Source: Elusimicrobiota bacterium (GTDB taxonomy: Bacteria > Elusimicrobiota > Elusimicrobia > UBA1565 > UBA9628). From it: a stretch of 9,430 nt of DNA. Location: contig JAGWMT010000113.1 in assembly GCA_028871595.1 (NCBI GenBank), positions 1 through 9,430 of the forward strand, in the 5' to 3' direction. A program made the translations under genes and the position numbers. The notes below the pieces were generated by a model. That model saw nothing but the letters and a program-made list of their open reading frames with translations. It did not search any database and was not told where the DNA came from. The first letter of the stretch is position 1; every line of letters begins with the position of its first letter. Below, piece after piece: positions 1 through 6,022 of this stretch.

Positions 1-17
1 GCCTTGCCTTTCAACAT
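1..17 (-). CDS. 5' end of the next operon gene, truncated at the left edge
   Basis: Only five codons (reading MLKGK) lie in the window, so nothing can be said about function. The case that it is a gene rests on its layout. An ATG at 15-17 on the minus strand follows the TGA of the aldehyde dehydrogenase (28-30) after a 10-base gap, and a GGGAG Shine-Dalgarno (23-27) sits 5 bases before the ATG. This stop, ribosome-binding-site, start arrangement is the same as at the two other internal junctions of this operon. It would be the fourth gene after permease, GbsA-like dehydrogenase and second aldehyde dehydrogenase. An alcohol or amine dehydrogenase, or a transaminase, would fit the context, but that is a guess. 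Confidence 0.5.
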
Positions 18-27
18 AAGTTCTCCC

Positions 28-1479
28 TCATCCCTTCCAGCGCACCACGACGCGCCGCTCGCAGCACTCCTCCATCGCGCAGCGGACCCCCTCCCGGCCC
101 AATCCGGAGTCCTTGACGCCTCCATACGGAAGGTGATCGGCGCGGTACGTCGGCGCGTCGTTGACGACCAGCCCGCCCACCTCGAGCTCCTCGGCGGCGC
201 GGCGAACGCGGGACTCGCTGTCGGTGAACAACCCCGCCTGAAGCCCGAAGCGCGAGGAGTTGACGGCGGCCAGCGCGTCGTCGAAATCCGCGTATTCACT
301 CAGGAGGGCCACGGGTCCGAAGGCCTCCTCGCGCGACAGCTTCGCCGTCGCCGGCACGCCCGTCAGGACGGTGGGAGCGATCATGTTCCCGGCCCGCGTC
401 CCGCCGGCGAGAACCTTCGCGCCGCCGGCCTTCGCCTCGGCGATCCAGGCCATCACCCGGTCCGCCGCGGCCGCGTCGATCAACGGCCCGGCCAAGACGT
501 CGCGACGGCCCGGATCGCCCGACGCGACTTTCGCCGTCGCCGTCAGGAACAGTTCCGTGAAGCGCGCGGAGATCGACTTCTGGAGCAGGACGCGTTGGAC
601 GCTGATGCAGACCTGGCCGGCGTAGGCGAAGGCGCCGAACGCGCAGCGCGCCGCGGCCCGCTCCAAATCCGCGTCCTCGGCCACGATCACCGCCGCGTCG
701 CCGCCCAACTCCAGGACGACCTTCTTGCGGATCGCCTTCTCTTGCAGCAGCCAGCCGACCTTGTCGCTGCCGGTGAAGCTCAGGACGGCGATGCGCGGGT
801 CGGAGACCGCCGTGGCGACCACGTCGTCGGCCGCGCTCAGGACCTGCAGGGCGCCGGACGGGATCGTCTCGCGCGAATCCGAGACGTCCTCCGAGGCGGC
901 CTCGAAGACCTCGGCCAGTAGGCGGGCGGCGCCCGGCGCTTGAGGCGGCGGCTTGACCAGCACGGACGCGCCGACGGCCAGGGCCGGCGCGACCTTGTGC
1001 GCGATCAGATTCAGCGGAAAGTTGAACGGGCCGATGGCCAGCACCGGGCCCTTGGGAACCCACGTCGAAACGGCCGGCGCGTACGCGCGGCCCGCGGCGT
1101 CGATGTCGACGGGCACGACCTCGCCGCCCAGGCGTCTGGCCTCCTCGGCGGCGAGCGCGAAGACGCCGGCCGCACGCGTGACCTCGGCGTCGGCCAGGGT
1201 TCGGGGCTTGCCGGCCTCCGCCACGATGCTTTCGACGAACTCGGCCCGGCGGGATTCGATCCCGCGCGACAGCGCCGACAGCAGGCGGGCGCGCCCGCAG
1301 CGGCTGACGCGGCGGAATTCAAGGAACGACGCCGCGGCGCACGAGAGAGCGCGCTCCATCTGTTCCGGTGACGCCTGGTGGGCGGACGCGACCGCCGCTC
1401 CGGAGAACGGCGAGCGGATCTCCCGTCGCGTCGCGCCTTCCTCCCACCGGCCGCCGATGAACAGCCGGTGCTGGCTCAT
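28..1479 (-). CDS. NAD(P)-dependent aldehyde dehydrogenase (ALDH superfamily, lactaldehyde/phosphonoacetaldehyde dehydrogenase-like branch)
   Basis: A cytoplasmic enzyme that oxidises an aldehyde to the carboxylic acid with NAD(P)+. From the ATG start the protein has 483 residues, the usual ALDH length. Visible motifs are GPFNFP (150-155) with the oxyanion-hole Asn153, the cofactor motif FTGSDKVG (235-242), catalytic base Glu257 in LELGG, nucleophile Cys291 in GQVCIS, and EEAFGPV near the C-terminus. The PFNFPLNLIAHKV segment and the C-terminal DHLPYGGVKDSGLGREG resemble the ALDH branch that includes archaeal lactaldehyde and phosphonoacetaldehyde dehydrogenases, so the substrate may be a small polar aldehyde; this is family-level inference. 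I prefer the ATG at 1479 because a GGGGGAAG site (1488-1495) lies 8 bases before it. A GTG at 1497 would add six residues but would place that site inside the gene. It starts 19 bases after the GbsA-like gene, so the two are almost surely cotranscribed. Substrate not determined. Confidence 0.93.
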   Translation of the reverse strand: MSQHRLFIGGRWEEGATRREIRSPFSGAAVASAHQASPEQMERALSCAAASFLEFRRVSRCGRARLLSALSRGIESRRAEFVESIVAEAGKPRTLADAEVTRAAGVFALAAEEARRLGGEVVPVDIDAAGRAYAPAVSTWVPKGPVLAIGPFNFPLNLIAHKVAPALAVGASVLVKPPPQAPGAARLLAEVFEAASEDVSDSRETIPSGALQVLSAADDVVATAVSDPRIAVLSFTGSDKVGWLLQEKAIRKKVVLELGGDAAVIVAEDADLERAAARCAFGAFAYAGQVCISVQRVLLQKSISARFTELFLTATAKVASGDPGRRDVLAGPLIDAAAADRVMAWIAEAKAGGAKVLAGGTRAGNMIAPTVLTGVPATAKLSREEAFGPVALLSEYADFDDALAAVNSSRFGLQAGLFTDSESRVRRAAEELEVGGLVVNDAPTYRADHLPYGGVKDSGLGREGVRCAMEECCERRVVVRWKG

Positions 1480-1487
1480 GTCCGCCG

Positions 1488-1495
1488 CTTCCCCC
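1488..1495 (-). promoter_or_regulatory. Ribosome binding site deciding the start of the second aldehyde dehydrogenase
   Basis: Read on the minus strand this is GGGGGAAG, 8 bases before the ATG at 1477-1479 and just after the TGA of the preceding gene. It overlaps the region right after an alternative GTG start (1495-1497), which makes that GTG unlikely. Confidence 0.65.
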
Positions 1496-1498
1496 ACG

Positions 1499-2965
1499 TC
1501 AGTACCAGCCCAGGGGCGCCTCGTCGAGGTTCACGTTGACCTGCTTCACCTCGAGGTAGGCCTGTATCCCGTAAAGGCCCAGCTCACGGCCGGCGCCGCT
1601 CTGCTTGTAGCCGCCCCACGGCATCTCGTTGTACGTGGGATGATAGGTGTTGATCCAGGTGATGCCCGCGCGCAGCTCCTTGATCACGCGCAGGCCGCGG
1701 GCGATATTCGTGGTCCACACGCCGGCGGCCAGGCCGTAAGGCGTGTCGTTGGCCAGACGGATCGCCTCCGCTTCGTCCTTAAAGGGGATGACGGACAACA
1801 CGGGCCCGAAGATCTCCTCGCGCGCGATCCGCATGGACGGGCGCACGTGATCGAAGATCGTGGGCTGGATGAAATGTCCGCCGGCGAACTCGGCGCCTTT
1901 CGGGCGCCCCCCGCCGCAGACGAGCTTGGCGCCTTCCTTCCGGCCGATCGCGATGTAGCTTTCCACCTTCTCGCGGTGCGCGGCGGAGACCAGGGGGCCC
2001 ATTTTCACGCCCGGGGTCAGGCCGTGGCCCAGCTTGATGCGCGGGATCTTCGCCCGCATGGCGTCCACCAGCTTCTTGTGGATCGTCTTCTCCACGAGCA
2101 GGCGCGAGCCGGCGGAGCAGACTTCCCCCTGGTTGGCGAACGCGGCGAACAGCGCGCCGTCCACCGCGGCCGCGAAGTCGGCGTCGGCGAACACGACGTT
2201 CGGATTCTTGCCGCCGAGCTCAAGCGTGGTTTTCTTGAGATTGCCCGTGGCCGCGATCGCGATCTTGCGGCCGGTGACGGTGCCGCCGGTGAAGGCGACC
2301 TTGTCCACCAGCGGGCTCTCCGCCAGCTCCTCGCCGACGCCCGCGCCGGGCCCGGTGACGACGTTCACCACGCCCGCGGGCACGCCCGCCTCGTGCATCA
2401 ACCCGGCAAGTTTCAGCGCGGTCAGCGGGGTCAATTCGGAGGGCTTCAGGACGACGGTGCAGCCGGCCGCCAGCGCCGGCGCCATCTTCCAAGCCGCCAT
2501 CAAGAGCGGATAGTTCCAGGGGATGATCTGGCCGCACACCCCGACCGGCTCGCGCAGGACGAAGCTGAGGGAGTTCGCCGGGACGGACATGGTTTCGCCG
2601 TGGATCTTGGTGGCCAGGCCGCCGTAAAACTCGAAGCAGTTCGCCGCGTCGGCCACGTCGTACTCGGCCTCCGCCAGCGGCTTGCCCATGTTGCGGACCT
2701 CCAGCTCCGCGAACGCCTTCGCGTCGGCGCGGATCAAGTCGCCGATCTTGAGGAGAAGTTTGCCCCGCTCCAACGCGCTGGTCCGCCGCCAGGGTCCGGA
2801 GTCGAACGCCTCGCGCGCGGCCAGGATGGCGCGTTTGACGTCGGCGCGCCCGGCCTCGGGCACGAAGCCGATCGACTTCCCGTCGGCGGGGTCCCGGATC
2901 TCGCGGACGGCGCCGCTCCGGGCGCCGACCAGCCTTCCGCCGATCAGCATGGGCGTTTTCTTCAT
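1499..2965 (-). CDS. gbsA: Betaine/amino-aldehyde dehydrogenase, GbsA type
   Basis: A cytoplasmic NAD(P)+-dependent aldehyde dehydrogenase of 488 residues. Motifs are PWNYP (149-153, oxyanion Asn151), VLKPSE (172-177, Lys174 for cofactor binding), FTGGTVTG (225-232), catalytic base Glu249 in LELGGKNPN, nucleophile Cys283 in QGEVCSAGSR, EEIFGPV (383-389) and PWGGYKQSGAGRELG (449-463). The C-terminus, ending in NVNLDEAPLGWY, matches the GbsA group of glycine betaine aldehyde dehydrogenases that I know from Bacillus; related members act on amino-aldehydes from polyamines. The ATG at 2965 is preferred because a GAGAGG site (2972-2977) lies 6 bases upstream. Longer frames up to 3058 would overlap the permease C-terminus with no family match. 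It lies 16 bases downstream of the permease and 19 bases upstream of the second dehydrogenase. No choline dehydrogenase (GbsB or BetA) is in view, so its aldehyde may instead come from the amine oxidases next door. That link is inference. Confidence 0.93.
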   Translation of the reverse strand: MKKTPMLIGGRLVGARSGAVREIRDPADGKSIGFVPEAGRADVKRAILAAREAFDSGPWRRTSALERGKLLLKIGDLIRADAKAFAELEVRNMGKPLAEAEYDVADAANCFEFYGGLATKIHGETMSVPANSLSFVLREPVGVCGQIIPWNYPLLMAAWKMAPALAAGCTVVLKPSELTPLTALKLAGLMHEAGVPAGVVNVVTGPGAGVGEELAESPLVDKVAFTGGTVTGRKIAIAATGNLKKTTLELGGKNPNVVFADADFAAAVDGALFAAFANQGEVCSAGSRLLVEKTIHKKLVDAMRAKIPRIKLGHGLTPGVKMGPLVSAAHREKVESYIAIGRKEGAKLVCGGGRPKGAEFAGGHFIQPTIFDHVRPSMRIAREEIFGPVLSVIPFKDEAEAIRLANDTPYGLAAGVWTTNIARGLRVIKELRAGITWINTYHPTYNEMPWGGYKQSGAGRELGLYGIQAYLEVKQVNVNLDEAPLGWY

Positions 2966-2981
2966 CGCGAACCTCTCGCTC

Positions 2982-4409
2982 CTATAGATGGTACTTGGGT
3001 CCGGCGAAACGCGCGCGCGACCAGCCGAACCAGACAACCGCCAGGACGGCGACGACACCCGCCAGCATCTCGCCGGCCTGCTGGTTGGGAGGCATCACGA
3101 ACACGACGCAGATCGAGACGATCCACAGCACGGCGACGGTCGTCACCGGCCCGCTGAACCGGCCCAAGTTCCACGGCCCGATCTCCCCCTCGCGTCCGCG
3201 CAGTCGGGAGTACAGCCGGGCGGCGATGGGCAGGCCGTAGGAGAGGTACAGGGCGATCACGGCGATGGACAGCACCGCGCTGTATTCCTTGACCGACGCG
3301 GCGATCAGCAGGGCGAAGGCGAACAGCCCCCAAATGGCGTTGGCCGGCGTGCGGAACCGGGGGCTGATGGCCGCCCACAAGGTGTGACCCGGCAGGCCGC
3401 CGTCGCGCGCGAACGCGTACACCATGCGCGAAGCCGAAGTCATCGAGGCCAGGCCGCACAGCCACATGGCGCCGCAGATCAGCCCGACCAGCCCCGTCCC
3501 CATCCCCGCGCCGAGCCGGAGCTTCAGGATTCCGGCCAGCGCGTCGTCGCCGAACGCCGTCGCCTGGGCCAGGTCGGGGATGGACAAAGTGATCGCGGCC
3601 AGCATCAAGAACCCGAACACCACCGACACCGCCACGGCGATGAAGATGCCCCACGGCGCCGTGCGGCGCGGATCGCGGGTCTCCTCGCTGACGTGGGCGG
3701 AGGCGTCGTAGCCGGTCAAGGTCCATTGCGCCAGCAGGAGCCCGATGACGAAGCTGTAGCGGGCGGAATAGGGGTCGGCCTTGGAGAACTTAAAAAGGAA
3801 GGACACCGGTTGGGCGAAGCCCTTCGCGCCCAGAACGATCAGGATCAGGAGCACGACCGCCATGTGGTACCACGCGGAGAAGTCGTTGAGCCAGGAGACC
3901 ACGCGGATTCCCAGGTGGTTCAAGACGGCGTGAGAGAACAGGAGGGCGGCGAATACGCTCAAGGTCAAAGTCCGCGTCGGCTCCCAACCGCACAGCCCGA
4001 TCAGGAACCCCGCCAAGCCCCAATCGATCCCGGCCAGGATGGCGAATTGGCCGATGGTGTTGAAGCACGCGGTGAACCAGCCCAATTCGCGGCCGCCCAG
4101 GAAGCTGGCCCAGTGGTACAGCGCGCCGGCGGTCGGGTAGGCGGAGGCCAGCTCCGCCATGGACAAGGCCACCGCCATGGTGAAGAAAGAGACGACCAGC
4201 CAGCCGAGGCTCATCTGCAGGGGTCCGCCGTGCTGAAGCCCGTAGCCGTACAACTGGATGGCTCCGGTCAGGATGGAGATGACCGAGAAGCTCACGGCGA
4301 AGCTGGAGAAGCCCCCCATGCCGCGGAGGAGCTCCTGGACGTAACCCATCTTTTCCAGGTCGCGGGCGTCCTGGTCGAGCTGCTCTTCGAGGGCGTTTTT
4401 CGGGGGCAC
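2982..4409 (-). CDS. APC-superfamily permease, amino acid/choline transporter (ACT) family
   Basis: An inner-membrane secondary transporter for an amino acid, amine or choline-like substrate. About 12 hydrophobic segments are visible. Numbered from an upstream ATG at 4469, they fall near 53-72, 84-106, 128-150, 165-186, 200-216, 238-252, 272-296, 322-345, 376-393, 396-418, 440-460 and 467-484. Conserved stretches include GGFSSFAVSFSVIS in segment 1, GYDASAHVSEET followed by DPRRTAPWGI (253-274), and SRMVYAFARDGGLPG (347-361). These are typical of the family holding yeast Hnm1/Uga4, plant BAT1 and bacterial GABA permeases. I choose the GTG at 4407-4409 (475 residues): a GGAG site (4416-4419) lies 6 bases before it, and the ATG at 4469 lacks such a site and leaves only 12 bases to the divergent FAD gene. 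The ATG start (495 residues) remains possible. It heads an operon with two aldehyde dehydrogenases, which suggests import of an amine or amino-aldehyde precursor. The substrate cannot be read from sequence. Confidence 0.88.
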   Translation of the reverse strand: MPPKNALEEQLDQDARDLEKMGYVQELLRGMGGFSSFAVSFSVISILTGAIQLYGYGLQHGGPLQMSLGWLVVSFFTMAVALSMAELASAYPTAGALYHWASFLGGRELGWFTACFNTIGQFAILAGIDWGLAGFLIGLCGWEPTRTLTLSVFAALLFSHAVLNHLGIRVVSWLNDFSAWYHMAVVLLILIVLGAKGFAQPVSFLFKFSKADPYSARYSFVIGLLLAQWTLTGYDASAHVSEETRDPRRTAPWGIFIAVAVSVVFGFLMLAAITLSIPDLAQATAFGDDALAGILKLRLGAGMGTGLVGLICGAMWLCGLASMTSASRMVYAFARDGGLPGHTLWAAISPRFRTPANAIWGLFAFALLIAASVKEYSAVLSIAVIALYLSYGLPIAARLYSRLRGREGEIGPWNLGRFSGPVTTVAVLWIVSICVVFVMPPNQQAGEMLAGVVAVLAVVWFGWSRARFAGPKYHL

Positions 4410-4415
4410 GCGGTT

Positions 4416-4419
4416 CTCC
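4416..4419 (-). promoter_or_regulatory. Ribosome binding site supporting the GTG start of the permease
   Basis: GGAG on the minus strand, 6 bases before the GTG at 4407-4409. The alternative upstream ATG (4467-4469) has only CTCTAAGTT in front of it, with no Shine-Dalgarno match. The 72 bases between the GTG and the FAD gene would then carry the divergent promoters. Confidence 0.45.
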
Positions 4420-4445
4420 GGTCGAGGAAAGAATAGTTTATCAGA

Positions 4446-4474
4446 TTGACCGCGCGTGGTGATTTTCATAACTT
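4446..4474 (+). promoter_or_regulatory. Promoter of the FAD oxidoreductase gene (-35 TTGACC, -10 TAACTT)
   Basis: TTGACC (4446-4451) is followed after exactly 17 bases by TAACTT (4469-4474), then 7 bases to the ATG at 4482. A start of transcription 6-8 bases after the -10 box would fall on or next to the ATG, giving a leaderless mRNA. GAGGG (4476-4480) is only one base from the ATG, too close to serve as a normal ribosome binding site. The box also overlaps the alternative long N-terminus of the divergent permease. Confidence 0.5.
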
Positions 4475-4481
4475 AGAGGGC

Positions 4482-5987
4482 ATGGATCTCTCACGACGCT
4501 CCTTCATCCGCTGGGTGATCGCCTCGGGCGCGGCGATGGCCTGCCCCATTCCCGGGATGGGCGAAGGCCCCGCGAAGGCGGGCGACGGCATCCCCCCGGG
4601 CGCCCTCAACAGCGAGAACTTCTCGGTCGGTCACGAGGTGCGGGACGGCGTCGAACTCCCGTCCCCGCCGCCGGATCAGTCGGTCGACGTCGTCATCGTC
4701 GGCGGCGGTCCCAGCGGCCTGGCGGCGGCCGACGAGCTCAAGTCGGCCGATTTTCTCCTCTTGGAAAAAGAGGAGCACGTGGGCGGGAACTCCCGCGCCG
4801 ATTCCTGGGAAGGCTGCGCCTACTCGACGGCCGCCGCGTGGGACTCCACCCCGATCCCCGAGTTCGAGGCGCTGGCGAAGCGCTTCAAGTTCGACTGGAA
4901 GAAGATCCAAGGCGAGGACTCGGCCTGCTTCGAGGGCAAGTGGATCCGCAATTTCTGGACCGGGCGCGCGGACAACCCCGCCTTCGATCAACTGCCCTAC
5001 TCCAAGTCCGTCAAGGACGGTTTCCGCCAGTTCCTCTCCGACATCGAGCACATGGATTTCGAGAAGAACGTCGACGAGCTGGACGCCCAGCCCTTCTCGC
5101 AGTACCTGAAGGGCCGACCGGCGGAGCTCAAGGCCTTTTGGGACGGCTTCGGCCCGTCCAACTGGGGGGCTCCCACGGAGTTGACCTCCGCCTACGTCGG
5201 CCTCTCGGCCGCGCGCGATTGGTTCCGTTTCCCCCATTACACCTGGGAGGGCGGCATCGGCGTGGCCTCCCGGCACATCCTGGAGGCGCTTCCCGAAAGC
5301 GCGCGCAGGCGCGTGCGGACCCAGGCCTACGTCTACTCCGTCAAGCGCGCGAACGGGAAGGTCCGCGTTTCCTACTTTCACGACGGGAAGCCCCGCGCGG
5401 TGGAGGCCAAGTCCGTGGTCATGGCCACGCCCAAGTTCATCACCAAGATGCTGGTGGACAAGCTGCCCGCCGACCAATACGAGGCGATGTCGAACATGCG
5501 CTACGCGCCGTACCTGGTCTACAACCTCTGCTTCGACCGGGTGGTGTACAACCAGGGCTACGACAACTGGCCCGTGGGCGCCAAGAACTTCACCGACTTC
5601 ATCCCGGCCGACTGGGTCACGCACGCCGAGGGCGGCGACATGTCGCGCAAGCAGGTCATCACCGTCTACGCGCCGCGTCCGGAGATGGACCGGCGCGTGA
5701 TCCTGAAAGACGAGAACACCTTGGCCATGGCCCACGCCGCCGCCGGCGAGCTGGTGGGGCTGTTCCCCGGCTGGCTGGACCACCTCCAGGAGGTGCGCAT
5801 CAACCGCCGCGGGCATCCCATGCCCATGTCGGTTCCCGGCTACTACACGAAAATCCAGCCGCTGGCCCGCCGCGACCTAGCGCCGATCTACTTCGGCCAC
5901 TCCGACGCGATGGGCGAGGTGTCCGACTTTTTGTACGCGGCCTGGAGCGGCATCACGGCCGCGCAGAAAGCGGCCAAGCACATCTGA
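4482..5987 (+). CDS. Tat-exported FAD-dependent oxidoreductase (flavin amine oxidase superfamily)
   Basis: A flavoprotein of 501 residues that most likely works outside the cytoplasm. Residues 4-10, SRRSFIR, form a twin-arginine signal (Arg5-Arg6) followed by a hydrophobic stretch to about residue 25; Tat export suits an enzyme that folds around FAD in the cytoplasm. Cys21 in AMACP could be a weak lipobox, so a lipid anchor is possible. The FAD-binding Rossmann fold starts at 69: VDVVIVGGGPSGLAA with GGGPSG at 74-79, ribose-binding Glu95, and the second motif GGNSRA (101-106). A C-terminal IYFGHSD (469-475) and WSG at 488-490 fit the last FAD-contact segment of the amine oxidase/phytoene desaturase fold. 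The substrate is not recognisable. Its convergent neighbour is a copper amine oxidase and the divergent operon carries a permease and two aldehyde dehydrogenases, so amine or polyamine oxidation (for example a spermidine dehydrogenase-like role) is reasonable inference. The ATG at 4482 is chosen because it places the Tat motif at the N-terminus. Confidence 0.88.
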   Translation: MDLSRRSFIRWVIASGAAMACPIPGMGEGPAKAGDGIPPGALNSENFSVGHEVRDGVELPSPPPDQSVDVVIVGGGPSGLAAADELKSADFLLLEKEEHVGGNSRADSWEGCAYSTAAAWDSTPIPEFEALAKRFKFDWKKIQGEDSACFEGKWIRNFWTGRADNPAFDQLPYSKSVKDGFRQFLSDIEHMDFEKNVDELDAQPFSQYLKGRPAELKAFWDGFGPSNWGAPTELTSAYVGLSAARDWFRFPHYTWEGGIGVASRHILEALPESARRRVRTQAYVYSVKRANGKVRVSYFHDGKPRAVEAKSVVMATPKFITKMLVDKLPADQYEAMSNMRYAPYLVYNLCFDRVVYNQGYDNWPVGAKNFTDFIPADWVTHAEGGDMSRKQVITVYAPRPEMDRRVILKDENTLAMAHAAAGELVGLFPGWLDHLQEVRINRRGHPMPMSVPGYYTKIQPLARRDLAPIYFGHSDAMGEVSDFLYAAWSGITAAQKAAKHI

Positions 5988-5990
5988 GCG

Positions 5991-6022
5991 CCCGGCGCCG
6001 CTAGGGCAGGTCCAGCGCCGGG
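5991..6022. terminator. Hairpin at the convergent gene junction, possible bidirectional terminator
   Basis: CCCGGCGC (5991-5998) and GCGCCGGG (6015-6022) form a perfect 8-base, all-GC stem with a 16-base loop. It spans the 13-base gap between the FAD gene (stop 5985-5987) and the copper amine oxidase (stop 6001-6003) and runs into the last codons of the latter. There is no T tract on either side, so an intrinsic terminator is unproven. The stem may only block read-through between convergent transcripts or be a chance GC match. Confidence 0.3.

Noticed and set aside
953..3157. A 734-codon plus-strand open frame opposite the two aldehyde dehydrogenases
   Set aside because: It runs antisense to two well-supported enzymes. 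The translation is Arg/Gly/Asp-rich and low in complexity with no family match, as expected for a shadow frame in GC-rich DNA.
2988..4436. A 482-codon plus-strand open frame opposite the permease
   Set aside because: The translation is very rich in Gln, Asp and Gly and lacks any domain, while the minus strand encodes a clear 12-segment transporter.
4491..5816. A 441-codon minus-strand open frame opposite the FAD gene
   Set aside because: The plus-strand frame carries the Tat signal and FAD motifs; the antisense translation has neither motifs nor normal composition.
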